A DNA stretch of 38,196 nt from assembly GCA_900768685.1 (NCBI GenBank), contig CAAGDX010000032.1, positions 1 through 38,196 of the forward strand. Reading direction: 5' to 3'. The DNA comes from Bacteroidales bacterium. GTDB taxonomy: Bacteria; Bacteroidota; Bacteroidia; Bacteroidales; Muribaculaceae. Of this stretch, positions 23,783-32,462 are shown piece after piece. Numbering within the stretch: position 1 is the stretch's first letter; the number at the start of each line of letters is the position of its first letter. Below the pieces are notes generated by a model, which searched no databases, was not told the origin of the DNA, and worked only from the letters and a program-made list of their open reading frames with translations. The position numbers were made by a program, and so were the translations under genes.

Positions 23783-24427
23783 TTATTCGTTTTTGTGATT
23801 GGTATAGTAACGGCAAATCTCTGTGAGGCTGCATTTTTCACATTCCGGCTTACGTGCTTTGCAAACGTATCTGCCGTGAAGAATGAGCCAGTGGTGTGCT
23901 TTGGGGATAATTTCTGCGGGAATGTATTTCACCAGTCGTTTTTCCGTTTGGAGCGGATTTTTGCTACCTGTAGTGAAACCGATTCTTTCGCTTACGCGGA
24001 AAACGTGAGTGTCAACAGCCATAGCGGCTTTGTTAAATACTACGGCGAGCATCACATTTGCCGTTTTTCTTCCCACGCCGGGGATTTTCATCAGTGAATC
24101 TATGTCTGAGGGCATTTCACCGTCATAGAGTTCAACAAGTGCTTTTGCCGCACCTACGAGTGATTTGGCTTTATTATTCGGGTATGAAATGGATTTGATG
24201 TATGGAAAGACGTCTTCCGGCTCAACTTCTGCAAGTGATTCCGGTGAAGGAAATGCTGCAAAGAGGGCAGGGGTAACCATGTTTACTCTGCGGTCCGTGC
24301 ACTGAGCGGAAAGTATTACGGCAAGAAGCAAATGAAAAGGAGTGTCGTATTGCAGTTCTGTTTCTGCAATCGGCATTTCCTTTTCAAAAATTTCTATTGC
24401 TTTGCCGAACCTGTCTTTGAGCGTCAT
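23783..24427 (-). CDS. nth: Endonuclease III (DNA glycosylase/AP lyase)
   Basis: This 214-aa base excision repair enzyme removes oxidised pyrimidines and cuts at abasic sites. The helix-hairpin-helix is MKIPGVGRKTANVMLAVVF with the catalytic Lys in GRKTA, and the catalytic Asp is in VDTHVFR. The [4Fe-4S] cluster ligands C189, C196, C199 and C205 have the canonical 6-2-5 spacing. It starts 21 nt after pheS. Confidence 0.96.
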   Translation of the reverse strand: MTLKDRFGKAIEIFEKEMPIAETELQYDTPFHLLLAVILSAQCTDRRVNMVTPALFAAFPSPESLAEVEPEDVFPYIKSISYPNNKAKSLVGAAKALVELYDGEMPSDIDSLMKIPGVGRKTANVMLAVVFNKAAMAVDTHVFRVSERIGFTTGSKNPLQTEKRLVKYIPAEIIPKAHHWLILHGRYVCKARKPECEKCSLTEICRYYTNHKNE

Positions 24428-24448
24428 CGCAGCCTGTAAGATTGCGGA

Positions 24449-25468
24449 TTAGTGAGCGGATTGGAATTCTTCCAGGAAGCGGACATCGTTCTCGGAGAAC
24501 ATACGCAAGTCCTTAACCTGATATTTAAGGTTCGTGATTCGTTCAATACCCATACCGAGTGCGAAGCCTTTGTATTTTTTGCTGTCTATGCCGCAAGCTT
24601 CAAGCACGTTCGGGTCCACCATACCGCAACCGAGGATTTCCACCCAACCGGTGTGCTTGCAGAAGGAGCAACCTTTGCCACCGCAGAGGTTGCAGGAGAT
24701 ATCCATTTCTGCAGACGGTTCAGTGAATGGGAAATAACTTGGACGGAGGCGAATTTTTGTTTCCGGTCCAAACATCTCCTGTGCAAAATAGAGAAGAGTT
24801 TGACGGAGGTCTGCGAAAGAAACGTTTTCGTCAACGTAAAGTGCTTCCACTTGGTGGAAGAAGCAGTGTGCACGTGCAGAGATTGCCTCGTTTCTATAAA
24901 CTCTACCCGGGCAGATGATTCGGATAGGTGGCTGAGTGTGCTCCATAACTCGTGACTGCACGGATGAAGTGTGTGTACGGAGAAGCACATCAGGATTACG
25001 CTGAATGAAGAATGTGTCCTGCATGTCTCGTGCAGGGTGGTCTGCTGCGAAGTTAAGTGAAGAGAAAACGTGCCAATCGTCTTCCACTTCCGGACCTTCA
25101 GCCACTGTGAAACCGAGACGGCGGAAGATATCGATAATTTCTTCACGGACAAGTGAAAGAGGGTGGCGGCTACCTAAAGGAATAGGAGATGCAGTGCGAG
25201 TGAGGTCCAAGTCTGCGTCAACGGAATCTGTGGATTCCAGTGCTTCACGCAGGCTGTTTATTTTCTCTGTTGCTTCATTTTTAAGCACGTTCAGTGCTTG
25301 ACCTATTTCGCGTTTTTGTTCCGGAGCAACATTGCGGAAATCATTGAAAAGGAGAGAAATTTCACCTTTTTTGCTGAGGTATTTAATTCTTAATGCTTCA
25401 ACTTGTGCAGCATCCGTAGCTGTAAGAGCTTCAATTTCTTGGCGTAATGCGTTTATTTTGTCTAACAT
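24449..25468 (-). CDS. pheS: Phenylalanyl-tRNA synthetase alpha subunit
   Basis: This 339-aa protein has an N-terminal coiled coil (1-85) followed by the class II catalytic core, with HPLSLVREEIIDIFRRLGF, the motif 2 region RPGRVYRNEA (here CPGRVYRNEAISARAH), FTEPSAEMDISC, and motif 3 GFALGMGIERI. It forms an alpha2-beta2 enzyme with PheT; pheT is not in the window. I started at MLDKINALRQE, since the 12 upstream codons are not conserved. A small Cys cluster (CNLCGGKGCSFC) near the C terminus resembles a zinc knuckle found in several bacterial PheS. Confidence 0.96.
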   Translation of the reverse strand: MLDKINALRQEIEALTATDAAQVEALRIKYLSKKGEISLLFNDFRNVAPEQKREIGQALNVLKNEATEKINSLREALESTDSVDADLDLTRTASPIPLGSRHPLSLVREEIIDIFRRLGFTVAEGPEVEDDWHVFSSLNFAADHPARDMQDTFFIQRNPDVLLRTHTSSVQSRVMEHTQPPIRIICPGRVYRNEAISARAHCFFHQVEALYVDENVSFADLRQTLLYFAQEMFGPETKIRLRPSYFPFTEPSAEMDISCNLCGGKGCSFCKHTGWVEILGCGMVDPNVLEACGIDSKKYKGFALGMGIERITNLKYQVKDLRMFSENDVRFLEEFQSAH

Positions 25469-25501
25469 AGCGTAATTTTGCTGGATTGATATTACAATTT
25501 G

Positions 25502-25509
25502 CAAAATTA
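25502..25509 (-). promoter_or_regulatory. -7 box of the pheS operon
   Basis: TAATTTTG on the minus strand lies 33 nt before the pheS ATG; no good TTTG at the right distance. Confidence 0.55.
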
Positions 25510-25569
25510 CGAAATTATTGCGAAATAACGTTGCATTTTTTTGCCTTTATGTGTAAAAAGTGTCTTTTT

Positions 25570-25887
25570 TCAGCCTTTTTTGAGTAGAGGGTAGGTGATA
25601 TAGCAGATAAGAGTGAGTGTGAGGACGGAGAGAATGGTGGGATAGACGAGGTCACCGAGTGTGATAGCCTCTGAAGTGGTGAATGAGAGGAAATGAAGAA
25701 TCCAGCACACGAGTAGCACCAGTCCTGCTGCCACAAAAGAGAATATTTCCGCTCTGGAGAAGAAAGACGGACGCTTTTCCGGCAGGCGATTCAGCACTTT
25801 TTTTACAAACCATTCGTTTTCCGGACAGTTTGGCACTTCTTTTTTGAGGAGTTCCGCAATTTTTATGTCGTCGCTATTTCTTTTCAT
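25570..25887 (-). CDS. Small membrane protein, DUF5056-like, next to an ECF sigma factor
   Basis: This 105-aa protein has a charged cytoplasmic N terminus (about 1-45, ELLKKEVPNCPENEWFVKKVLNRLPEK) and two transmembrane segments (about 48-68 and 78-100). This shape, and the NEWFVKKVLNRLP stretch, resemble DUF5056 proteins that follow ECF sigma genes in Bacteroidales. It is a good candidate to sequester or modulate the sigma factor, although no classic anti-sigma zinc motif is present. It starts 30 nt after the sigma stop. Confidence 0.7.
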   Translation of the reverse strand: MKRNSDDIKIAELLKKEVPNCPENEWFVKKVLNRLPEKRPSFFSRAEIFSFVAAGLVLLVCWILHFLSFTTSEAITLGDLVYPTILSVLTLTLICYITYPLLKKG

Positions 25888-25917
25888 GTCGTTTTCATTT
25901 TAAGATTAAACTTAAAC

Positions 25918-26454
25918 TTATTTGTTCATTACTTCAGCCATTTTTGCCCTTGCACGGCTCAGATAGCTTTTTACAGTTCCTTCCGGGTGACCTGTGATTT
26001 CGCATATTTTTTTAATTGGCAAGTCCTCAATATAGAAGAGGTGAACAAGTGTACGTTCCGTGTCGTTCAGTGCACTGAGGCATGCTTTGAGGTCCATTTG
26101 AGCATCGGTTTGTGCGATGTTGTCTGTAGCTTCTGCGGGTATTCGTTCGTCAATATCGTCTGTTTCCATGTATCGCCTTTTGTAGCTGATAAACTCATTG
26201 TATGCGATGCGGTAGAGCCATGTTTTGAACGAAGCAATACCCTTGAAAGAGCGGATAGCCAGGTATGCTTTTAGGAATGTTTCCTGCGAGAGGTCGTCCG
26301 TGAGAGGAACATCGCCGGATGTTAGATTCAGCAAGAAACGACGCAAGCCTGCTTCGTATGCCACCACCAACTGCCCGAAGGCATTGCGGTCGTCTGCCGC
26401 AATGCATCGAGCAATCAGTAATAGTTCTTGTGCCTTACTTATGGTTTGTGCCAT
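25918..26454 (-). CDS. ECF-type RNA polymerase sigma factor
   Basis: This 178-aa sigma-70 factor has only regions 2 and 4. Region 2 is LVVAYEAGLRRFLLNLTSGDVPLTDDLSQETFLKAYLAIRSFKGIASFKTWLYRIAYNEFI, and region 4 is LNDTERTLVHLFYIEDLPIKKICEITGHPEGTVKSYLSRARAKM. It should activate a small regulon, probably including this locus. It sits between a lipoprotein gene (51 nt upstream) and the small membrane protein. Confidence 0.94.
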   Translation of the reverse strand: MAQTISKAQELLLIARCIAADDRNAFGQLVVAYEAGLRRFLLNLTSGDVPLTDDLSQETFLKAYLAIRSFKGIASFKTWLYRIAYNEFISYKRRYMETDDIDERIPAEATDNIAQTDAQMDLKACLSALNDTERTLVHLFYIEDLPIKKICEITGHPEGTVKSYLSRARAKMAEVMNK

Positions 26455-26505
26455 AATTGTCGTCTGTTTTTTGCTGAAAGGATTCTGATTGGCTGTGGAG
26501 TTTGT

Positions 26506-27243
26506 TTATTTGATTATCTTGTAGTATGTGAGCAGTTTGCCAATACCTATCAAGAGAGGGATTACGCCGATTACTGCGAAGTCTTCATTTCCCCAAACTC
26601 CAAAGATGATGATTATTGCCACTGCTATGAGGCAGTACTTGAGACCGCTATCTCTCATTCGTATTTCACCGGGCAGAGGAGGAATGTTTTTTATGTCGTC
26701 CGGCATTCCGGGAGGTGTTACGGTGTCTGAGTTTGAAGGGTTAAAGAAAGAGTCCGGCAGCTGGTAGCCTTTTTCAATAGCCTGAGAAATCAGTTCGTTG
26801 CGGCTTTTCATTCTCTTGTAGAGGAAAATACCGAGGATAATACCCAGGAGGACTATAGTTCCGAAAGGTACGGTGATACCGAGGATGTAAAGAATAGTTT
26901 TCTGTTGTCGGCGTTGAGCATCTTCAATACCGTTGTCCGGGTAGATGTTTACGTTAATGTCCGGAATGTCAACGGAAAGGGATTGAACGCTGACAGGTTT
27001 CCGAACCATGTCTCCGGCATGGATAATGGTGTCGCCGTCTGCAATTACGGTGTCGGCGTTTTCATAAGTTGTAGAGTAGAGAGTGTCTTGGAGTGAAATT
27101 CCGGAGAGTTCTGCTCTGAGTTCATTACGGATTTCTTCTACGATTGCACGACGGTCGATGTTGTCGGAATCTGCCACTCGGATGTCACCCATGCAAGAGG
27201 TGAGGAGTAGCGATGCAAATAGTGGTAAATAAATCTTTTTCAT
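26506..27243 (-). CDS. DUF6249 lipoprotein
   Basis: This 245-aa protein starts with a lipoprotein signal (lipobox LLTSC, C17). A polar region rich in short beta elements (about 30-112) follows, then a transmembrane helix at about 118-143 and two further hydrophobic segments at about 205-240. The C-terminal half matches DUF6249 (YKRMKSRNELISQAIEKGYQLPDSFF). Such proteins are frequent neighbours of ECF sigma genes in Bacteroidetes. It is the first gene of the locus and an inverted repeat lies about 70 bp upstream. Its function is unknown. Confidence 0.8.
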   Translation of the reverse strand: MKKIYLPLFASLLLTSCMGDIRVADSDNIDRRAIVEEIRNELRAELSGISLQDTLYSTTYENADTVIADGDTIIHAGDMVRKPVSVQSLSVDIPDINVNIYPDNGIEDAQRRQQKTILYILGITVPFGTIVLLGIILGIFLYKRMKSRNELISQAIEKGYQLPDSFFNPSNSDTVTPPGMPDDIKNIPPLPGEIRMRDSGLKYCLIAVAIIIIFGVWGNEDFAVIGVIPLLIGIGKLLTYYKIIK

Positions 27244-27314
27244 GAGTTTATCAGTATTTTTTATTGTTGTTTTTTCGTTTGTTTATCCCTTTGACGTGAC
27301 AGGGTGTGATTAGG

Positions 27315-27341
27315 TTGCAAGGAAATATGTTTTTCTTGCAA
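27315..27341. promoter_or_regulatory. Inverted repeat upstream of the ECF locus
   Basis: An 11-bp stem (27315-27325 with 27331-27341, one G-T) with a 5-nt loop lies between the end of the FAD protein gene and the start of the DUF6249 gene. No T-run follows on either strand within a few bases, so it fits an operator better than a terminator, although a terminator role for 27390-28958 remains possible. Confidence 0.45.
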
Positions 27342-27389
27342 TTTTAATATATTTTAACAAATATGCTATAAAAGCCTTTTAGAGGTGTT

Positions 27390-28958
27390 TTATTCTTGAT
27401 TTTTCAAGCTCTCAAACACAGCCTCTGCAGCACGTTCTCCGTCAATAGCGGCGGAAACAATACCTCCGGCGTAGCCTGCACCTTCACCGGCAGGGAAAAT
27501 GCCGCCGATAGAAATATGGCAGAGTGAATCTTTATCACGAGGGATACGCACAGGGGAGGAAGTCCTTGTTTCACAACCTATAAGTGTGGCTTCGTCTGTG
27601 AGGAAACCATGTGATTTTCGTCCGAATTCCTTGAAACCTTCTTGCAGACGAGTGGCAATGAATTTTGGCAAAAGTTTGTCAATGCGAGCGGGGTGTATTC
27701 CCGGAGCGTAAGACGTAGAAGGTAGAGAGTCGGAGTCTTTGCCTGCTACGAAGTCTGTCATACGTTGAGCGGGAGCATTGTGAGTGTGTTTTGCATCTTC
27801 ATAGAAACGTTTTTCTATTTGCTGCTGGAAATACATCATTTTCAGCGGTGAACCGTCTGCCGCATCAGCAATATCTTCCGGGAGCACTTCTACCACCATG
27901 CCGGAATTAGACCATTTTGTGCCGCGGTTTGAGGGTGACATGCCATTCACCACTAATTGGTCCGGTCCGCTTGCGGCAGGAATGATAAAACCGCCGGGAC
28001 ACATGCAGAAAGAATACACGGCACGGTCACGCACACGAGTGAGCATGGTGTATTCCGCAGCGGGCAGGTATTTGCCGCGACCGTTTTTGGAGTGGTACTG
28101 TATGCAGTCTATCAGGTGCTGAGGATGCTCCAAACGTACGCCTACGGCAATGCCTTTCGGCTCCAAAGTTACACCTTGTTTATATAATGTTTCATATACG
28201 TCTCTTGCGGAGTGACCTGTGGCGAGGATAACGGGTGCGGGGAGTGTGGTGCCGTCTGAGCAAACAATGCATTTTGCTTTTCCGTTTTCAATAATGATAT
28301 CGTCCATACGAGTGTTGAAGCGAACTTCGCCACCGCAACGGATTATAGTGTTTCGCATTGCCTTAATCACTACCGGCAGTTTGTCCGTGCCAATGTGCGG
28401 ATGGGCATCGACAAGGATATCCTGTGAAGCGCCATGATTATGGAATACGGAAAGGATTTTCTCCACGTTTCCGCGTTTTTTGCTGCGAGTGTAGAGTTTG
28501 CCGTCAGAATAGGCACCGGCACCGCCTTCTCCGAAACAGTAGTTTGAATCCGGATTTACGATATTTTCTCTTGCAATTTTAGCCATATCCACTCGGCGAG
28601 AGTCCACGTCTTTACCTCGTTCTATGACTATAGGACGCAGACCCAGTTCAATAAGGCGGAGTGCAGCGAAAAGTCCTGCCGGACCGGCTCCCACAATAGT
28701 TACTGCTTGTTTTCCGGAAACATCGGGATATTCAATCTTCATACCGATAGGGTTTTCCGGAGATTTTTCTCCCACATATACGTTGACGGTGAGGTTAATC
28801 ATCACTTGCTTTTGTCGAGCGTCGATGGAACGTTTTGCAATCACGATGTCGCTGATTGCATTTACGTCTATGTTAAGGATTGTTGAGATATGTATTCGGA
28901 GACGCGTTTCATCGTAAGCGGTTTCCGGTTTCAGTCGTAATGTGAGATTGTGTACCAT
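27390..28958 (-). CDS. NAD(P)/FAD-dependent oxidoreductase (FAD-dependent protein family)
   Basis: This 522-aa protein has a ferredoxin-like N-terminal domain of about 75 residues, then a dinucleotide-binding fold with VTIVGAGPAGLFAALRLIELG (GxGxxG at 90-95) and the ER(G) that contacts ribose. Other family marks are NYCFGEGGAGAYSDGKLYTRSKKRG, VILATGHSARDV, and a C-terminal GGIFPAGEGAGYAGGIVSAA that closes the FAD site. The substrate is unknown. It is a single-gene unit with a -7 box at 28985-28978. Confidence 0.88.
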   Translation of the reverse strand: MVHNLTLRLKPETAYDETRLRIHISTILNIDVNAISDIVIAKRSIDARQKQVMINLTVNVYVGEKSPENPIGMKIEYPDVSGKQAVTIVGAGPAGLFAALRLIELGLRPIVIERGKDVDSRRVDMAKIARENIVNPDSNYCFGEGGAGAYSDGKLYTRSKKRGNVEKILSVFHNHGASQDILVDAHPHIGTDKLPVVIKAMRNTIIRCGGEVRFNTRMDDIIIENGKAKCIVCSDGTTLPAPVILATGHSARDVYETLYKQGVTLEPKGIAVGVRLEHPQHLIDCIQYHSKNGRGKYLPAAEYTMLTRVRDRAVYSFCMCPGGFIIPAASGPDQLVVNGMSPSNRGTKWSNSGMVVEVLPEDIADAADGSPLKMMYFQQQIEKRFYEDAKHTHNAPAQRMTDFVAGKDSDSLPSTSYAPGIHPARIDKLLPKFIATRLQEGFKEFGRKSHGFLTDEATLIGCETRTSSPVRIPRDKDSLCHISIGGIFPAGEGAGYAGGIVSAAIDGERAAEAVFESLKNQE

Positions 28959-28977
28959 TTTGTATTATATTTAACTA

Positions 28978-28985
28978 CAAATTTA
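28978..28985 (-). promoter_or_regulatory. -7 box of the FAD protein gene
   Basis: TAAATTTG on the minus strand lies 19 nt before the ATG. Confidence 0.5.
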
Positions 28986-29078
28986 CGGTCTTTTATTTGA
29001 AAAACGGCTCATAATATGAAAAATTTTTAATTAACATATATTAACTATATTATTGAGCCGTGAAAACAAAAATAATAT

Positions 29079-29086
29079 TACTTTTG
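29079..29086 (+). promoter_or_regulatory. -7 box of the DUF6232 gene
   Basis: TACTTTTG matches TAnnTTTG, 42 nt before the ATG at 29129. It lies inside a longer open frame, arguing against the upstream start at 29060. Confidence 0.6.
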
Positions 29087-29128
29087 CAACAGTTCATAAA
29101 TACAAACTTTTTTAAACTCAAAATCATT

Positions 29129-29488
29129 ATGGCAGAACAAGTATTTTACAGCGACTCAAATGTATCAGTTACAAATGCTCGCTTGGTAATTTTTGGAAAA
29201 ACTCATGCGATGGCAGGTATTACAGCTGTTAGCATTCTCAGAGAAGACCCGAGCCGTACACTTCCTATCGTGCTCATCATCATTGGTCTTATCTGCTTTG
29301 CATTCAGTGTGCTTGCAGCAATTATTTTTATCGGTCTCGGCGTAGCTATTTGGGTTATGCAGAAACCTATCTATCACCTCGTTCTTGAATCAGCATCCGG
29401 TTCACAATCAGCATTCAGCTCAAAAGACTTTGGCTATATCAGCGAAGTTGAAGCAGCAATCAACGATGCTATTGTGGCACGTGGATAA
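29129..29488 (+). CDS. DUF6232 family membrane protein
   Basis: This 119-aa protein has a short beta-rich N terminus (VFYSDSNVSVTNARLVIFGKTHAMAGITAVSI), two close hydrophobic segments (about 46-80) and a beta/helical C terminus that ends in a helix with EVEAAINDAI. This is the layout of DUF6232, a family of small membrane proteins of unknown role. Its high GCA/GCT use and strong terminator suggest good expression. It is a single gene. Confidence 0.8.
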   Translation: MAEQVFYSDSNVSVTNARLVIFGKTHAMAGITAVSILREDPSRTLPIVLIIIGLICFAFSVLAAIIFIGLGVAIWVMQKPIYHLVLESASGSQSAFSSKDFGYISEVEAAINDAIVARG

Positions 29489-29538
29489 AAAAAGATAAGT
29501 TTTTCATAATTAAATTTTTCATAATTAAATTTTTTTTG

Positions 29539-29578
29539 CCGCCATATTCCAGAGATTGGAAATGTGGCGGTTTTTTTT
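29539..29578 (+). terminator. Intrinsic terminator of the DUF6232 gene
   Basis: A long stem (29539-29551 with 29557-29570, one bulged A, one G-T) is followed by eight T. A tandem 15-bp duplication (TTTTCATAATTAAAT twice, 29501-29530) precedes it. Confidence 0.9.
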
Positions 29579-29597
29579 GTCTTTTTGCTGAATTTTA

Positions 29598-30698
29598 CTA
29601 TGGCAAGAGGTGAACGGTAGCCATTATGGGGTAATGGTCTGAAGCTCCGGTTTTCTGCAGTTCAAGACTTGTGGCTGTGATATTTTTTGAACACAGGAAC
29701 TGGTCTATGTGAAAATAGAAGCGGTTGTCGCGGTATGTGGAATAATACCAAAAAGCACACTCTTTGTATGCATCGTACATGTCATCACCGCAGATAGTTC
29801 GTACGGCGTAGCAACCCGGAATATCGTTGAAATCACCGCAAACAATTATATTTTTCATTGTGTCCTTGTCTAAAGTGTTTCGTATGATTTGAGATTGCGT
29901 TTCGTGGTGATAAAAAGCCTTGTGCAGTTTTGAGAACAGTTGCACTTTGGAGCGGCGGATATTATTTTCCGTATTTCCTTTAGTGAGTTCCATATAGAGT
30001 TCTTTATCGTCCGGAGTGAAATTAAACGACTGCAAGTGAGTGTTGTAGATGTTCAGTTTCGTCCCGTCTATATCGTATTGGAAAACTTGCAGATTTCCGG
30101 ATTTGCCGGGAATGTCCGGTGATTGCAGCAAAGTTATAGGGAACTTGGAAAAAGTGGAAATGCCTTCCGTGTCAGATAGTTGATAAGGGTATATGGAATC
30201 CAGTCGGTTTAATTGAGAGTCTGTGGCGTATGTTCTTTTGCGAGATAATTTATGTGGAAGTACACCTTCCTGGACGCATACAATGTCTGCACCGGATTCT
30301 GTGATAGCGGATATAATCAGTGATGAGTCTGTAGGAAAAGAAGAGTTGAAATTGTTGTAATGGTGAACGTTGTACGTCATAATTTTTATTTCTCGGCTAC
30401 CCTCCGGCGGAGTGTTTTCCAGAATGTTCATAGGATAGAAATTAAAGAAAGCACCGGAGCATAAAATCATAGTGGCAATGTTTACCGCCATCATTTTTTT
30501 TGATACGAATACGGAGATTATCAGTATTATAGGGAATAATACTATAAAAAACGGGAATGCTAATGATGCTATGGCAGGAATAGACTTAAACAGCGATGGA
30601 GGAAACATTCCGCCGTAAGCAGAAAGTGCCGTGCCTGCAATAAAGAGTACATTCAGCAGGATAAAGGAAATTCTTAATATTCGTTTTGTGATGTTCAT
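29598..30698 (-). CDS. Endonuclease/exonuclease/phosphatase (EEP) family membrane protein
   Basis: This 366-aa protein has two or three N-terminal transmembrane helices (about 8-85), then an EEP domain from about 103. The catalytic motifs are visible: IMTYNVHH, VCVQEG, YNTHLQ, VCGDFNDIPG and the C-terminal GASDHYPI. The enzyme is metal-dependent and could act on nucleic acid, phospholipid or sugar phosphates; the substrate is not predictable. It is third in a run after two rhomboid genes, with its ATG overlapping the previous stop by 4 bp. Confidence 0.9.
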   Translation of the reverse strand: MNITKRILRISFILLNVLFIAGTALSAYGGMFPPSLFKSIPAIASLAFPFFIVLFPIILIISVFVSKKMMAVNIATMILCSGAFFNFYPMNILENTPPEGSREIKIMTYNVHHYNNFNSSFPTDSSLIISAITESGADIVCVQEGVLPHKLSRKRTYATDSQLNRLDSIYPYQLSDTEGISTFSKFPITLLQSPDIPGKSGNLQVFQYDIDGTKLNIYNTHLQSFNFTPDDKELYMELTKGNTENNIRRSKVQLFSKLHKAFYHHETQSQIIRNTLDKDTMKNIIVCGDFNDIPGCYAVRTICGDDMYDAYKECAFWYYSTYRDNRFYFHIDQFLCSKNITATSLELQKTGASDHYPIMATVHLLP

Positions 30699-31459
30699 AG
30701 TTGCTGTTTTTGCAATTCTTTGCTTATTTCTATCATTCTCATTTTTTCTGCTTCCGAGAGCGAAGAATAGCCGGAGCGGCGTACTTTGTCCAGTAGCGAA
30801 TCCAGTTCCGTTTTTACGTCAGGGCTGTTTTCCCTTGGTGTTAAAACAATTTTTTTGCGTCGTGGTTTAATAATCGGATGATTGTAAAGTCTGCCGTAAA
30901 TTCCGCCTGTGATTATACCGGCAAGGTGTGCGATGTCTGTGGAAGTGAGTTGCAGTTTAAAGATTTGCGGACTGCTGATAAGGAGAATAAACACGGCAAA
31001 AGCGTAAATCCACTTTATTTTCACTTCGCCCAGAAAAAGAAGATTTAGTGAGTAATCCGGTGCTACCACTACTGTTGCAGTCATTAGTCCGAGTACTGCG
31101 GCGGAAGAGCCTATGAGGTATTCCGCACTTTGCCCCATGCTACCCCATGCCATAAAGCAAATGCCGCCTGCAAGTCCGGCTGCCACGTAAGCCGCCACAG
31201 TGTGCTTTTTTCCGCATAGTTCATAGAGAACTCTGCCAAAAAAGAAAAGCCACGTCATATTAAAAAGCAAGTGGAGAAAAGCAAAGTGTGAAAACATGTA
31301 TGTCACAAGTGTCCACGGCTTAAAAACCGCTTCTCCAAAAGATGATGGCAGCATCACAAAGTTCAAATTAACACTGCACAAATATAATAGACCCAAAATC
31401 AAGTAAAGGGCTGTGTTTATTGCAACGAGTTTTTTATATGCAGTGTCAAGAAAATTCAT
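30695..31459 (-). CDS. Rhomboid-family intramembrane serine protease (second copy)
   Basis: This 254-aa protein has six hydrophobic helices, HFAFLHLLFNMTW in helix 2, GSSA (catalytic S119 in G-S-S-A), and IAHLAG with the catalytic H178 in the last helix. A basic cytoplasmic tail of about 60 residues follows (PRRKKIVLTPRENSP). It differs from the first copy by having GSSA rather than GASG. It begins 30 nt after the first copy's stop, and the EEP gene overlaps its end. Confidence 0.9.
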   Translation of the reverse strand: MNFLDTAYKKLVAINTALYLILGLLYLCSVNLNFVMLPSSFGEAVFKPWTLVTYMFSHFAFLHLLFNMTWLFFFGRVLYELCGKKHTVAAYVAAGLAGGICFMAWGSMGQSAEYLIGSSAAVLGLMTATVVVAPDYSLNLLFLGEVKIKWIYAFAVFILLISSPQIFKLQLTSTDIAHLAGIITGGIYGRLYNHPIIKPRRKKIVLTPRENSPDVKTELDSLLDKVRRSGYSSLSEAEKMRMIEISKELQKQQL

Positions 31460-31489
31460 TCTTGTTTATATGCGTAATTGTGGCGTTTG

Positions 31490-32242
31490 TCAATCTTTAT
31501 AGAAATCAAGTTTTCCGCTTTTATGCCAGTAGAGCAAAATAAGGAAGCCGAAAAACATTCCGCCAAGGTGAGCAAAGTGTGCCACGTTGTCGTACATATT
31601 CTGTGAAAGTCCGGAGAAAAGTTCTATAGCACCATAGCCCAGTACCAGCCATTTTGCTTTTACAGGCATAATAAAATAGAGGTATATCGGTCTGTTCGGG
31701 AATATCATACCAAAGGCGAGGAGTACGCCATAAATTGCACCGGATGCTCCCACCATACCCACATTGTATATCAGGTTAAGGCGTGATAAGTCCGGGAAAT
31801 ATGCATCGGAATAATTCATTCCTTGCGTTAAGAGTTCAGCACCTTCCGTTTTTACAATTTGAATGTCTGCAGAAGTGATATTAAGTGTTTGAATCATAAT
31901 GGCATCTGCAGCCCACTGTACGAAGATGGCACCTATGGCACATGCCATATAGTAAAGCAGGAATTTTTTGCTGTCCATGGCACGCTCGATAATGCAGCCG
32001 AACATAAACAGGGCAAACATATTGTAAAACAGGTGAGTGAAATTGCCGTGGAGGAAAGGACTTGTGAACATCTGCCAGGGCTTATAAAGGACAGAGTCAA
32101 AATAATACACTGCACCGTATTCGGTGAGGTCAAGTCCGAATTTTGCATCAAGAAGCACAGTTGCGAAAAAAGCGAGTGCATTTATTATAAGCAGGTTTTT
32201 CACAACAGGTGCATTTTCCAGCATGTATTTGAAATAGTTCAT
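31490..32242 (-). CDS. Rhomboid-family intramembrane serine protease (first copy)
   Basis: This 250-aa protein has the rhomboid layout. HGNFTHLFYNMFALFMFG is the loop and helix 2 signature, GASGAIYG holds the catalytic Ser (S167), and the AHFAHLGGMFFG run holds the catalytic His (H225). A 45-residue loop before the Ser helix is longer than usual. Rhomboids cut membrane proteins within the bilayer; the client here is unknown. It is the first gene of the three-gene run, with a -7 box at 32270-32263. Confidence 0.93.
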   Translation of the reverse strand: MNYFKYMLENAPVVKNLLIINALAFFATVLLDAKFGLDLTEYGAVYYFDSVLYKPWQMFTSPFLHGNFTHLFYNMFALFMFGCIIERAMDSKKFLLYYMACAIGAIFVQWAADAIMIQTLNITSADIQIVKTEGAELLTQGMNYSDAYFPDLSRLNLIYNVGMVGASGAIYGVLLAFGMIFPNRPIYLYFIMPVKAKWLVLGYGAIELFSGLSQNMYDNVAHFAHLGGMFFGFLILLYWHKSGKLDFYKD

Positions 32243-32262
32243 ATCAATATATTTTAGACTCG

Positions 32263-32270
32263 CAAAGTTA
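32263..32270 (-). promoter_or_regulatory. -7 box of the rhomboid operon
   Basis: TAACTTTG on the minus strand lies 20 nt before the ATG; a TTTG lies 24 nt further upstream, wider than usual. Confidence 0.6.
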
Positions 32271-32417
32271 CGAAAAAAGCATCTAATATAGAGTCAAAAA
32301 TATAGTTAATTGCATTTTTTGAAGCAAATTAAGATAAAAAAATGAGCTGTTCTGAAAAAATTAAGTTTTTTTGAAAATATTTTTGATAAAAATTGCGAAA
32401 TATTGAAAATAATCATT

Positions 32418-32425
32418 TATATTTG
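32418..32425 (+). promoter_or_regulatory. -7 box of the HU gene
   Basis: TATATTTG sits 37 nt before the HU start. An ATTG at 32392-32395 is a weak -33 candidate at 22 nt. Confidence 0.6.
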
Positions 32426-32462
32426 CCAAATAAAACTATAATCCTTAATTTACTAAAAAGTT

